NCBI GenBank assembly: GCA_015232575.1
Contig: JADFZL010000012.1
Span: forward strand, 152,873 to 216,872
Direction: 5' to 3'
Source: Candidatus Rifleibacteriota bacterium
GTDB taxonomy: Bacteria > Muiribacteriota > Ozemobacteria > Ozemobacterales > Ozemobacteraceae
Length of the DNA stretch: 64,000 bases
Shown piece after piece: positions 33,728 to 43,750 of this stretch. How positions within the stretch are numbered: the stretch's first letter is position 1; every line of letters starts with the position of its first letter. The notes under the pieces were generated by a model. The model saw nothing but the letters and a program-made list of their open reading frames with translations. It was not told where the DNA came from and searched no databases. The translations under genes and the position numbers were made by a program.

Positions 33728-36700
33728 TTACCTCTTCGGCGGGTTTGCCTCGCGTACCAGTGAGCCGTTACGATCAGTGATTATGAGTATAGAAAATTTC
33801 TGAACGTTGTCCAGTTCATTTGTACTGAGAGATGTATAGTCAAACCTTCCGCGGATGTCTGTGTAACCGTCTTTATAGAAGTTTACAGATCCGTCATTCA
33901 TTCGGGCAAAGACTTTGATATATGCTTTCTGAATGCACTTTCCGGAAGACTTTTCGACGACCTTGACCTGTCCGTAGTTTTCCAGCACTTGTACATCCAT
34001 CGTATTCGGATAATAACTGGCAGTTTTTCTTGTGCTGAGAGAAACAGCCTCGACAAAGATGTTACGATTTTTCAGAGTCTCAGGTATTTCAACAGTGCAG
34101 CTTGCTTTGCCGGCAGGCAGGGAAATCTGAAGAGTTTCGTTCGGCTGAATAATTGAGAACTGTCCGCTGACTTCCTGTACAAATGGATTTTTTGAAAACA
34201 ATAGTTCAATATCCATTATGTAGAAGTTCAGAGTAACAGAATCAATGTTTTTATAGCCAACTTCAATCTTTCCTGACTCAACTGCAAGATTCAAAAGAGG
34301 TTCGGTGTCAGCAAGATTTGCCATAGCCTGATCACGATCCTGCTGATCAGTAATTTTACCAGCCTTTCCGGATGTCTCTTCTGCCTGTGCGATGACATCT
34401 CTGAACAGATCGCGCCATTTATCAACCTTATAATCAGTAAGTTTCGAAGCAATCTCAACAGCTTCCTGAATCTTTTCCTGCATGAATGCGAAACAGCATT
34501 TAAAATACTTGTACTGAATCCCAGACTTTATTCCAGCGTCAGTAACGGCGTTGAAATAATTCATCGCATCTTCAACTCTGTCCTGCAGGAACATATAGTA
34601 AGTAACAGCCATCCTGTCATGATCGCTGAGCTTAGCATGGAACTTTATATCAGAAAGCAACTGTTTGTACTGATCAAAGAACTGCTGATTAAGAATTTTC
34701 CGTTTCTTGCCAAGCTGATACACTCTTGCATTAACCAGCGGCAGATATTCTTTATGCTCATAAACATGTCGTGCAACCGGATCCAGCTTCAGAAGCAGGC
34801 AATCAAGACTTGAGCCACAATTTTGAGCAAACGGCTGATGTTTCAGATATTCGCAGATTATTCCGGGTTGATTGTGGAATACCGAATATGACCAGAGTAC
34901 AGGATTGAAAACATGTCTTGAATCAAGAAGCTGGATTATCTTTTTAAACATCTCGGGATCTTTCATCCTGAATGCAATTTTTTCAAGATCAAGACGGTTG
35001 ATATTGTTTTCATCAAGATATTTGAGCAATGCCTTGTCATCTGCATTCTGAGAAATGTAATCCCAGGAAGTGTCGTCAACCTTCGTTGGAGTATCTACAA
35101 CAATGAATTTGAAAGGATCAGAGAAAGCAAGAATCTTTTCATTTCCGGAAACATGTACAGGATACTGCATGTAAGTACCAGCCTGCGGGAAATAGAAGTA
35201 ATACTCAAATGTTTTCGTAGAATATGGATCAAGCTGCAAGTGAACACTTTTTGTTACAAAACCATTCATAACTGGAAGTGATCCAGCTGGAATCTGCATC
35301 AGAAGATCAACTTTCCGCCTTGCACTCGACGGATTTGTCAAAGTTACCTGGCAGCCATAAACACGATTAATCTGAAATTCTTCGGTAATAAATTTATCAA
35401 GCCGTTCGTTATTTTCATATCTGTATCTGTCGCTCATAAGGAAGAAATTCTGGCTTGTAAGAATTGTCTGAGTCTTTTCGATTTTGTCAGAAGGTTTGAT
35501 TTCTCTGTGAAAGATTATTGACGGAGTAAGAGACTGAAATTTCATTGCAATCTTATCGAAGTCAACTTTATGTTCTGTTGATTTGAAGGGCAGATCCAGA
35601 ACCGAAAGTGCGAACATCATTTCGGTAAAGTTACCCGATGCTTCGCCAATATTCTCAGAAATAAACGCCACATTGCGATCTCTTCCCGCAAAATCTTTCC
35701 AGAAAGCATTTTCTTTAATCAGAGCATACAACTGGCTCTGAATCGGAAGTTTGTAATAATTGTTTTCGACATATTCTTCCGTTTTCTCAAGTGCTCTGTA
35801 GAACGCCCTCGCCTCCTGCCGCCGACCAGAATCAGCTTTCATTCGTTCTTTCGAAGACTTCTTCTTGAATGATGGTGCTGCACTCCTTGCAGACATACTT
35901 TTTGCCGACATTTCCCGCTTCTCTTCAGAAGAACTTTCATCAAAATCTGATGGAGCATCTGATTCACATGCTGTGTCTTCAAACATCTGGCCCTTTTCCA
36001 TTGAAGCCCCGTCTTTTTCAATTTCGGTGCTTGCTGATAATCCGCTGGCGAAATTTGCAATTGATTGCGGTTTTGCAACTGGCGCAGGTGGTGGCGGACA
36101 TGCTGCAAATTTTACAGCCTTATCTTTTGCATCATCGAAACCAAATCGATCAGCAGTCTCCAGTGAACCAGTCTTGAGAGCAGTCTCAAACAGCATATTG
36201 TACTTTTCAATATCAGGTGGTATCAGATCATAAAGGTCTTTAATATGCCTTGCAGTCGATGCAACTCGCTCCGGATAACGATCGGCCAGAAGAATTCGCT
36301 CAACAACATTCAGTCTCTGGTAAGCCCACGGAGCAAGATAATCTGACAAATCAGCCTCAATAAGCCACTTATCGAGAAACGTTCTGTCATACTTATCAGT
36401 GATATATGGCTTAACTACGGCTTTAAAAAATTCAGGATCCTTCTTGAACAAAAAGAAATTTAATTCGTGACAGGCATACTTTGAATAGAGCTTTTTCTTT
36501 TCATCCAGCTTCAATTCGGGCCAGCCAAGAATGAAATTGAATTCAGCAAGAGTCTGATCATTTTTCAAACTTGAAAACAGTGCAAAAACCCTTTCAAGTG
36601 AATCGAATGCTTCAAATTTTGCCGTGGTAATATCATCAATCTGAAGTGTTGTACCAGATGCCAGGTCAGTTATTCTTTTTGTTTCGGAAAAATGTTTCGT

Positions 36701-39700
36701 GAGATCCATTGTATTCGCAAGTCTCAAATCCTTGAAACTGCAATTTCCGTCATTTAATGACAACACTGAATATACTACATCCCTGTCACTTACAGCATAA
36801 ATCTGAATATGCTGACGGTCAGCAAATTCCTTCAGATCAATGGTAACGTTTCCATCTGAATCGGGCTTCAAATTGAAAAACAACTTTGAAGACGAAGCAA
36901 GGAAATCGAGATTGCAGTGACCAACCTTTGTACCCTGATCACGTACACTCTGCTGTGCAACGCAATCAACAACCGGTTCAAAAGGTGCTGCTTCAGGCAT
37001 TGCCTCGAAAGAATCCCCACGCGCTGCCTGCTGCGTACCAGTATCGGTTTTCCTGATACTGAACGGATTCAGAAGAAGCCCAGGTCTTTTCAACATAAGT
37101 CCGGGGAAAATACGCGCAAATTTTCTTTCCAGAATATACTGGTACTCATCGCCGATAGTTCTTCCGGAAACATATTTGGTTGCAGGTTTTGTCCAGTAGG
37201 CACATCCCGGATAAGGATACTGAGTCGGTACACCAAGGGAATCAAAAATGTCCATGTCGGGCAAAAACCGGTTTGCAGCGATATGAAGCCTGACATCTTC
37301 ATTTGAGTTGGAAATCTTAATTCGCAACTTTCCTGTCTTTTCAGAAATTTCAGTTTCGGCGATATCGAGCATTTCGTCACCGATTTTCCTGAGTATTCTT
37401 GCTTCAGATATAAGTTGTCCTGAAACTTCTTCACCAGCGGTCAGTCTGAGAAGAGTTGTTTTTAACGCCTGCGGGTCAAATATTTCGTAATCGCCGGCAG
37501 ATAAAGCCTCAATAACATTCAGATTTCCATTTTTCACGACATTTTTCGAGCAATCTGAAAAATAGTTTCCATTGCGAAGTTCGAATACCATTAACTGGTT
37601 TTCGCCTGGAATCTTTATCTGATTTCCCGCGATATCGTGAATTACTGAAGGAAGCGAATACTTATTTTTCATTGTGTACCAGAACTTCGAACAACCTGTC
37701 TGGGTACTTACAAAAACCTTTTCAATGTCAGTTAATTCGCCAAGTTCTATTCTGCCTTTTTCATCGGTCTGAAGAGTAATAGACAGAGTGCATCTGAAGT
37801 TTTTATGCTTAAATTCTATGTTGACAGGTCTTTCAGGCTTGGGTTCACCCGTTTTTCCAAGAACTTCCAGGAAATAATTTCTGCCAAATCTGCTGAAATG
37901 AATATCTTCCATCTGACCTGTTCTGTCGATTCCGTTGATCGAAACTTTTCCCTGAACAGACAAATCAACAGGTTTACCAGTTGTAAGACTGTCAACTTTT
38001 CCTTTGATTGTGAAATTCAGAGTTTCGAGTTTTTCCGGAATTTTCATTTCAAATTCAGTATCCTGGTCATTTTTGAAAACAGCTTTTTTAATTTCGCGTA
38101 CTGTTGATATGTCATTTCTGTCCAGCATGCTTACTGTCAGGGAAGTTTCCTTCAAAAGATCAATATCAACAGGAACGCCATTGACGGAAAGAACAGGGCG
38201 TACAACTATCTTCGCCTTTGCGCCATCAATCAATGATTCACGATCTGCATAAAACGCGGCAGTAAGTGAATAATTCTCACCCAGGTGTGTAAAATTGTGA
38301 AATGCAGCAAAGTTTCCATTTTTAATAATGAAGCTCTGTTCACGCGGAGACGAAGAAAATGGTACAAGTATTTCACCGGAGTCATCTTTAGCTTTGTAAT
38401 GATGACCGGCAAGGAAGATCTCAGCAGTTTTCAACTTTTTTCTGTTTTCATCGAAAATGCTGAAAATGTGTCCGGCAGAAGTTATTTCCTGAGTAAAAGA
38501 CAAACGTCCCTTTCTGACAAGCGCACGGCAACTTTTCCCGCCGCCGATAAATTCAATTACATATACTCCGGGTTCTTTCAGACCAGGAAATTCGAATTTT
38601 TCTGAGTGTCTGCGAAATTCAGGCAAGTCATATTTCTGTACCTTTTCCTCATTAGGATACAAGCCATCAAGATCAATTGCTGTTGTAATTTCCTGATTAT
38701 TCTCACGATAGAAATTGAGAGTATTTATGCGGTAGATTTTTACAATCAGCGTGGGAACATTTTTTATAGTCAGATCAAGAGTGACATTGTCTTCCGGCAT
38801 GAAAAATTCAGGATTATGCGGAAGAAAATCAAGTTCGACTCTTTCGCGGATTTCGCGCACTTTATCAGGTGTCAGAAGTGAAAACCACTGCTCCATATCG
38901 CCCTGACCACTTGTCAGCCTGGTTTCAGCATAAATATCGTTCAGATAGTTGAATTCAATATATTCAGTCAGTTCTTCAAAAAACTGTGTATAGCCACGCT
39001 TTCTTTCTGACATGCTGAAGAATTTTTTCAGTCTTCCTGTAATACCGGATTCGGCTGATGAATCTTCCAGGAAAAGCTGACGCAGATATTGTCTTACAAG
39101 GGGCTCATCGTTACCAATAGCCGGAAACGAAGTCCTTGAGGAAAAATCAATTGAAATATCTGCCCGATACTCCCGGTTTTGATGCGTATTCAGGAATTCG
39201 GGGTTGATGTAGTACCCGTTTCTCGGAAGTTTGAGGTACTCAATAAAAGCATTTTTGTCATACTCACCTTTCTCCATGGCATTTTTCAACATATTGTACA
39301 ATACATGCGCCTTAAGAGAATTCTGTGCCATGGGCAGCCTGAGGGCGAACTTCCAGAGGCGTTCAAGGAAGGCAGTTTTTTCGGCTCTATCGTTGAGTCC
39401 GTTTGTATCGGCTCCGGGCATTAATCTTGAAATGTAGCAGTTAATAAAATTTGTTTCCTTGAGAATCATTGGCATCAGCCGCAGACACTCGTCAAGTTGT
39501 TCAAGAGTAAGTTTGTTATGAATTGGAAGTGACCCGAATATACCTGATCTTTCGTATCTCAGATCTTCGATGATCATTGCCGGAAGGTTTTTTCCAATCG
39601 GTCTGGTCAGCGATTTTAGGAATTCACGTCTTTTGTCGGGGTCCATGGACTGATCAACATATCCATAGATTCCAGACTCCTCGAATTCATTGAAGTAGCT

Positions 39701-40150
39701 TCCACCTGAAAATGCTCTCGAAAGGAATTTGTCATGAGTAATATAATTCTCATCAAGTCTGGTCTGAAAACCAGGTTTCTGATTCATAAGAATCTTTGAG
39801 TGCGAAAAATAAAGACTCATCTTTTCCTTGAGATATGCAAGAGTTGCCTGTTCATTTTTTGGATAAGACAGCAGGTTCAGGCGATTTTCCGTCTCAATTG
39901 CTCTGGCAGTGCTACCGTATCTGTCTTTCCATTGCCTGAGCATATCTGCACATTTTTCAAGCTGATTCGAATTCATGAGATGAATACAATTGAAATAATA
40001 GTATTCTTCTGTTCCGGGAACCAGTTTCTTCAAGACAGACTCTCTGTCTGAAGACAGGGCAAAATCTTCATCGATTCCGATTTCATTTGCATGAGCACAA
40101 CATGCAAACATAAGTACCAACGAAAGTACAATCAGGAACTTCATTTCCAT
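33728..40150 (-). CDS. alpha-2-macroglobulin-like exported giant protein (no thioester)
   Basis: About 2140 residues. Signal peptide after ATG 40150 (MEMKFLIVLSLVLMFACCAHA). Residues about 40-430 are helical. An MG-type beta domain at about 445-560 carries DNVTLDLTIKNVPTLIVKIY and GVYVIEF, as in bacterial macroglobulins. Beta-rich macroglobulin domains continue to about 1120, where LFFNLKPDSDGNVTIDLKEF resembles the A2M bait-region side. A Ser/Glu/Lys-rich disordered stretch follows (about 1365-1425), then a C-terminal helical and Ig-like part. The thioester motif CxEQ is absent. Bacterial macroglobulins trap proteases or stabilise the envelope; the role here is inferred. AAGGGGAG is four bases before ATG 40150; ATG 40144 is an alternative. 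The gene is divergent from the SLH-porin with a 144-base shared promoter region. Confidence 0.85.
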   Translation of the reverse strand: MEMKFLIVLSLVLMFACCAHANEIGIDEDFALSSDRESVLKKLVPGTEEYYYFNCIHLMNSNQLEKCADMLRQWKDRYGSTARAIETENRLNLLSYPKNEQATLAYLKEKMSLYFSHSKILMNQKPGFQTRLDENYITHDKFLSRAFSGGSYFNEFEESGIYGYVDQSMDPDKRREFLKSLTRPIGKNLPAMIIEDLRYERSGIFGSLPIHNKLTLEQLDECLRLMPMILKETNFINCYISRLMPGADTNGLNDRAEKTAFLERLWKFALRLPMAQNSLKAHVLYNMLKNAMEKGEYDKNAFIEYLKLPRNGYYINPEFLNTHQNREYRADISIDFSSRTSFPAIGNDEPLVRQYLRQLFLEDSSAESGITGRLKKFFSMSERKRGYTQFFEELTEYIEFNYLNDIYAETRLTSGQGDMEQWFSLLTPDKVREIRERVELDFLPHNPEFFMPEDNVTLDLTIKNVPTLIVKIYRINTLNFYRENNQEITTAIDLDGLYPNEEKVQKYDLPEFRRHSEKFEFPGLKEPGVYVIEFIGGGKSCRALVRKGRLSFTQEITSAGHIFSIFDENRKKLKTAEIFLAGHHYKAKDDSGEILVPFSSSPREQSFIIKNGNFAAFHNFTHLGENYSLTAAFYADRESLIDGAKAKIVVRPVLSVNGVPVDIDLLKETSLTVSMLDRNDISTVREIKKAVFKNDQDTEFEMKIPEKLETLNFTIKGKVDSLTTGKPVDLSVQGKVSINGIDRTGQMEDIHFSRFGRNYFLEVLGKTGEPKPERPVNIEFKHKNFRCTLSITLQTDEKGRIELGELTDIEKVFVSTQTGCSKFWYTMKNKYSLPSVIHDIAGNQIKIPGENQLMVFELRNGNYFSDCSKNVVKNGNLNVIEALSAGDYEIFDPQALKTTLLRLTAGEEVSGQLISEARILRKIGDEMLDIAETEISEKTGKLRIKISNSNEDVRLHIAANRFLPDMDIFDSLGVPTQYPYPGCAYWTKPATKYVSGRTIGDEYQYILERKFARIFPGLMLKRPGLLLNPFSIRKTDTGTQQAARGDSFEAMPEAAPFEPVVDCVAQQSVRDQGTKVGHCNLDFLASSSKLFFNLKPDSDGNVTIDLKEFADRQHIQIYAVSDRDVVYSVLSLNDGNCSFKDLRLANTMDLTKHFSETKRITDLASGTTLQIDDITTAKFEAFDSLERVFALFSSLKNDQTLAEFNFILGWPELKLDEKKKLYSKYACHELNFFLFKKDPEFFKAVVKPYITDKYDRTFLDKWLIEADLSDYLAPWAYQRLNVVERILLADRYPERVASTARHIKDLYDLIPPDIEKYNMLFETALKTGSLETADRFGFDDAKDKAVKFAACPPPPAPVAKPQSIANFASGLSASTEIEKDGASMEKGQMFEDTACESDAPSDFDESSSEEKREMSAKSMSARSAAPSFKKKSSKERMKADSGRRQEARAFYRALEKTEEYVENNYYKLPIQSQLYALIKENAFWKDFAGRDRNVAFISENIGEASGNFTEMMFALSVLDLPFKSTEHKVDFDKIAMKFQSLTPSIIFHREIKPSDKIEKTQTILTSQNFFLMSDRYRYENNERLDKFITEEFQINRVYGCQVTLTNPSSARRKVDLLMQIPAGSLPVMNGFVTKSVHLQLDPYSTKTFEYYFYFPQAGTYMQYPVHVSGNEKILAFSDPFKFIVVDTPTKVDDTSWDYISQNADDKALLKYLDENNINRLDLEKIAFRMKDPEMFKKIIQLLDSRHVFNPVLWSYSVFHNQPGIICEYLKHQPFAQNCGSSLDCLLLKLDPVARHVYEHKEYLPLVNARVYQLGKKRKILNQQFFDQYKQLLSDIKFHAKLSDHDRMAVTYYMFLQDRVEDAMNYFNAVTDAGIKSGIQYKYFKCCFAFMQEKIQEAVEIASKLTDYKVDKWRDLFRDVIAQAEETSGKAGKITDQQDRDQAMANLADTEPLLNLAVESGKIEVGYKNIDSVTLNFYIMDIELLFSKNPFVQEVSGQFSIIQPNETLQISLPAGKASCTVEIPETLKNRNIFVEAVSLSTRKTASYYPNTMDVQVLENYGQVKVVEKSSGKCIQKAYIKVFARMNDGSVNFYKDGYTDIRGRFDYTSLSTNELDNVQKFSILIITDRNGSLVREANPPKR

Positions 40151-40294
40151 TTTTCTCCCCTTCAAAAGTTAAATTTTTACTCCTACCCGTCTAATTATTA
40201 TCACATTTTAATATTTGAAGCAAAAATAACATTAAGAAAATTTAAACTTCTTTCGATACTCTGGCAATTGCTTTTTCTGGAGGTTAAAACGGTC

Positions 40295-42112
40295 ATGAAA
40301 AATATTCTTAAAGTACTTGCCCTTCTGGGTGTGTTGAACCTTTCAGTCATTCCGGCTTCACTTGAAGCCGACGGATTGGATAAGACTCCAAAGCCTGCGG
40401 TTAAAGCCAAAGTTCAGGCGAAAAAGAGCACTAAAGTTGTACATAAAAAAGCTGTGCAGCCATCTTCTGCCTCGGCTTACGATGGCGGAAAACCGATTGA
40501 CATGCCAGCAGGACACTGGGCAAACGACGAAGTAATGAAGCTGATAGAAAAAGGCGTCATCAAAATCGGACTAGACGGAAAATTTAACGGCAATAACGCT
40601 CTTTCGAGATACGAAGCAGCAAACATGCTGACCAGAATGCTTGAAAAAACTGAAGAAGACCTGAGCAAAGCAAAAACACCCGAAGAATTATCGCTGGTGA
40701 AACAAAGACTTACAATTCTTATTGATGCAATGCAACAGTTCAAAAACGATCAGGATGAAATCAAGAATTACCAGAAACTTTCAGATGTTACTGTTCAGAA
40801 GCTTTCCACTAATGACAAAGCACAGGATGAAAAGATTTCCGAAATTGAAAAAGCAAAACACAATGTAAAATTTTTCGGAGATGTAAGACTCCGTTATCAG
40901 AACAGCAAACTTGAGACCAATATTTCCAATAAGACTTCCAGATATTCATTTTCTGACAGACTGAGACTTGGCGGCACTGTTCCGGTGGATGAAACCCTGA
41001 AGGCAAATTTCAGAATTCTCATGTCTCAGCCGGTAAAAAGAACTGATTACGGCTCCAATCCATTTCATAATGACGCAAGAAGCGATCTCGTACTGGACTT
41101 GCTGAATATTGAGAAGAAAAACCTTGCTGGCGGCGACTGGACATTGGGAAGACAATATCACAAGCATGGGCTTGGAGTTGTACTATTGGACTTTGTTGAC
41201 GCAGTAAAATATTCTGCAAAAATGGGAAAGCAGTTTGGTTTTACAGGAATGCTTCTCGCAGGCAACGACTCAGTTTCTCCCGGACGGTCTCATGGTATGG
41301 ACGCAAGCATGTTGTCGCTGGAGTACAAGCCTAATGACAAGCACGAAATTGTGCTGTATGGAATAAACAACAATGCTGAACGTGATAAATATGGCATTCA
41401 AAGTACAAACGGCTCTACAGGGGTACCACCTACTCCGTCTTCGGGCGAAAGATGGGTATCTCTTGATGCAAGCGGCAAGCTGGGCTCAAAAGTTGAGTAT
41501 TTTGGTGCAGCATCATTTTACAGCAACGAACTTGATGAAGGAAATACAACCGATTCAATGAATTATCTGCGCGGAGACACAGATAATAAAAGCTATCTGA
41601 TCGGATTAAAGTACGATGAAAAAGAGAAATTTAATGCCGGACTCATCTGGGGAAAGCAGGAAAACAATTTCCACGCTTTCGATGTTCTGACCGACATATA
41701 TTATCTTGATCTTCCATATCACCCCCTGGAAGACGCAATTCAGGCCATTGCCCTTATGAGCAACGGAGTTTTCCCGGCGGCAGGTTCGACGAATCCTTCT
41801 TCTCCTTTGAAAACAGCAGCAATGGGATACCGCGCCAGCGGAGGAGCCTACCAGGCCGACATTCATGGATACAGCGATTTACAGCTAAACATGCAGTATT
41901 ATTTTACTCCAAAGCTGAGTTTGAAACTTATAGGCGACTTCATGTCTCCGGCAGATTCGAAATATGATTACAGAGATATCAGCGCCATTACTTCAAGACT
42001 CAGATACAGATATAATACTAAAACCAGCTTTGAAATACGTGCAGTAAGGGTCGATTCTGATTACAATCGTGATGTAACTGACATCAGATCGGAACTTTTC
42101 ATGAAATTCTGA
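40295..42112 (+). CDS. SLH-domain outer-membrane porin
   Basis: Predicted OmpM-like protein that forms a channel and ties the outer membrane to the cell wall. From ATG 40295: signal peptide of about 26 residues (NLSVIPASLEA), a Lys/Ala-rich linker, one S-layer homology domain at about 67-117 (MPAGHWANDEVMKLIEKGVI ... ALSRYEAANMLTRMLE), a coiled coil at about 120-190, and a C-terminal beta barrel of about 410 residues with alternating patterns (VKFFGDVRLRYQNS, FSDRLRLGG). The last residue is Phe (ELFMKF), the usual barrel-assembly signal. GGAGG lies 11 bases upstream. Upstream in-frame codons (from 40091) overlap the divergent gene and lack a signal peptide at their start. SLH-porins are typical of Negativicutes, cyanobacteria and several early-branching diderms. 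Confidence 0.9.
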   Translation: MKNILKVLALLGVLNLSVIPASLEADGLDKTPKPAVKAKVQAKKSTKVVHKKAVQPSSASAYDGGKPIDMPAGHWANDEVMKLIEKGVIKIGLDGKFNGNNALSRYEAANMLTRMLEKTEEDLSKAKTPEELSLVKQRLTILIDAMQQFKNDQDEIKNYQKLSDVTVQKLSTNDKAQDEKISEIEKAKHNVKFFGDVRLRYQNSKLETNISNKTSRYSFSDRLRLGGTVPVDETLKANFRILMSQPVKRTDYGSNPFHNDARSDLVLDLLNIEKKNLAGGDWTLGRQYHKHGLGVVLLDFVDAVKYSAKMGKQFGFTGMLLAGNDSVSPGRSHGMDASMLSLEYKPNDKHEIVLYGINNNAERDKYGIQSTNGSTGVPPTPSSGERWVSLDASGKLGSKVEYFGAASFYSNELDEGNTTDSMNYLRGDTDNKSYLIGLKYDEKEKFNAGLIWGKQENNFHAFDVLTDIYYLDLPYHPLEDAIQAIALMSNGVFPAAGSTNPSSPLKTAAMGYRASGGAYQADIHGYSDLQLNMQYYFTPKLSLKLIGDFMSPADSKYDYRDISAITSRLRYRYNTKTSFEIRAVRVDSDYNRDVTDIRSELFMKF

Positions 42113-42602
42113 CTATAAAGACTATCTATGATCAGGGCAAGATAAGATAACATAAGACAAAAAAAGGAAATTAAAGAAAAGAAAAGAAAAGAAAAGACAA
42201 GAAAAAGATTTTGTCCGCAGATTTCGCAGATTACGCAGATTTTCAAGAGTTAAGATTCAAGATTTTGGATTATGTGTCGGGATTATAAGTCAGGGTTATG
42301 AATCGTGATTATATGTCAGGATTATGAGTCGGGAGTTGAAAATGTAATATCTGGTTTTCTCAGGTTTTCTCTGCTTTTCTCGGCGTCTCTGCGTGAGTAA
42401 TGTCTTTTCTTCGGTTACGATGCTGTAGTTTTTTTGTGGATTTGAGTTGTTTGAAAAGTGCGGTCACTGAACTCAGTGGCTGCATTTTTTTGCAGTGCAT
42501 AATTTTTTTCTTGACCATTTGCAGCAGAAGTGATAAAATCTTTCCATATAATTTTGCAATACAAAAAACTATCGGATTAATAATTTTACGGAGGGAAAAA
42601 AC
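42113..42602. other. intergenic region with several simple repeats and a decayed family 2 repeat
   Basis: The 490 bases after the porin contain an AAAAG run (42163-42200), CGCAGATT-type dispersed sequence (42216-42240, also at 54310-54340), a degenerate run of about five 14-base units of the type GATTATRTGTCRGG (42270-42334), and an inverted decayed family 2 repeat (42362-42430, reading TCACGCAGAGACGCCGAGAA on the minus strand). The last 100 bases hold the promoter of the FabH-like gene. Confidence 0.6.
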
Positions 42603-43601
42603 ATGAAAAGATATGCAACCATTGTTGCCAGCGGACGATACATACCTGATATTGAGTGCTCTAATGAGATATTCCGAAAGAGATTTGGTGATGAAGCAAT
42701 TCAGAAACTCGAAGATTCAACCGGAATTCTGACAAGATATTATGCACCGCAAAATTACTGTTGTTCAGATATTGCAACAAAAGCGATTCAGAACCTTCTC
42801 GGGAAATGTGCCCTTCCGCCTGAAAAAGTTGATCTGTTGATACTCGGAACTGATTCTCCCGATTTTATTACACCATGCACGTCTGTTGTCGTGCAAAAGA
42901 AAGCTGGATTGGTAAATGCCGGCACGTTTGATGTCGGTTGTGCATGTGCTTCATTTCCAACAGGCCTTGCCATAGCTTCCGGAATAATTGCAACCCAGCC
43001 TCAGATTAAAAACATTATTGTCGTTGGTTCATACATGATGCACAAACTTGCCGACGTTGAAAAAGACATCAATTCATTTTTCTACGGTGATGGCGCTGGT
43101 GCAGTGCTGGTTACAGCTTCAGAAGAGCCTGGTTTTGTTTCTTCGACAATCAAGGCAGACGGTTCTTACGCGATGAACTGGGGGATTTATTCGGGCGGAA
43201 CTTATGAGCCGGCAACAGTAGAATCTGTTCAGGCTGGAAGAACTCAGGTCCGCTTTGTTACACCTTTTCCAGCAACAGTAAACAACGAAGGCTGGCCAAT
43301 GAGAATTAAAGAAGTAGCTGAAAACGGCGGATTTGAAGTTAAAGATATTGATCACATCGTTTTTACACAGGTGCGCTCAAGAACCATTGACAAAGTTATG
43401 GAAACCGTCGGTTTACCAATAGAGAAAGCTCATAAAGTCATGCAAAAGTGGGGCTATCTCGGATCTTCATGTCTTCCGGTTGCATTTGACGAAGCCCTCG
43501 AATTGAAAAAAATCAAAGCCGGTGACCTGGTAGTATTCGTCGGCTCAGGAGTCGGATACAATCAGTGTTCTGTGGCTTTCAGAATGCCGAAATCAATTTG
43601 A
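42603..43601 (+). CDS. FabH-like 3-oxoacyl-ACP synthase III homologue lacking His/Asn of the triad
   Basis: Thiolase-fold condensing-enzyme family, 332 residues. The nucleophile Cys is in FDVGCACASFPTGLAIASG (FabH: AACSGF). Where FabH has HQAN, this protein reads FTQVRSRTIDK, and where FabH has YGNTSAAS it reads WGYLGSSCLP. So both the His and the Asn needed for decarboxylative condensation are replaced, while Cys remains. FGDGAGAVL and VGSGVGYNQ are conserved. It may therefore be an acyltransferase or a non-decarboxylating condensing enzyme (as in OleA-, CerJ- or HMG-synthase-like branches). GGAGGG seven bases before the ATG supports the start. No fatty-acid genes are adjacent, and a terminator follows at once, so it is free-standing. 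Confidence 0.85.
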   Translation: MKRYATIVASGRYIPDIECSNEIFRKRFGDEAIQKLEDSTGILTRYYAPQNYCCSDIATKAIQNLLGKCALPPEKVDLLILGTDSPDFITPCTSVVVQKKAGLVNAGTFDVGCACASFPTGLAIASGIIATQPQIKNIIVVGSYMMHKLADVEKDINSFFYGDGAGAVLVTASEEPGFVSSTIKADGSYAMNWGIYSGGTYEPATVESVQAGRTQVRFVTPFPATVNNEGWPMRIKEVAENGGFEVKDIDHIVFTQVRSRTIDKVMETVGLPIEKAHKVMQKWGYLGSSCLPVAFDEALELKKIKAGDLVVFVGSGVGYNQCSVAFRMPKSI

Positions 43602-43640
43602 TATTTCTTTCTCGTTAACTCTCTACTATTTCCTTTCCTT

Positions 43641-43672
43641 CCCCATGATACTTTCAAGTTCATGGGGTTTTT
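43641..43672 (+). terminator. rho-independent terminator of the FabH-like gene
   Basis: The stem CCCCATGA / TCATGGGG with an 11-base loop is followed by five T residues, 40 bases past the stop. Confidence 0.88.
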
Positions 43673-43750
43673 CCTGTTTGCAAAAATATGCAGTTAAGTG
43701 TTATAGATTAGAGTGTTGAAAATATACAAGCATTATAAAAGGAGCCTTTT

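Noticed and set aside
36700..37100. Alpha-2-macroglobulin thioester motif
   Set aside because: I looked for CxEQ in the whole 2.1-kaa protein and found none, so protease trapping by covalent capture is not supported.
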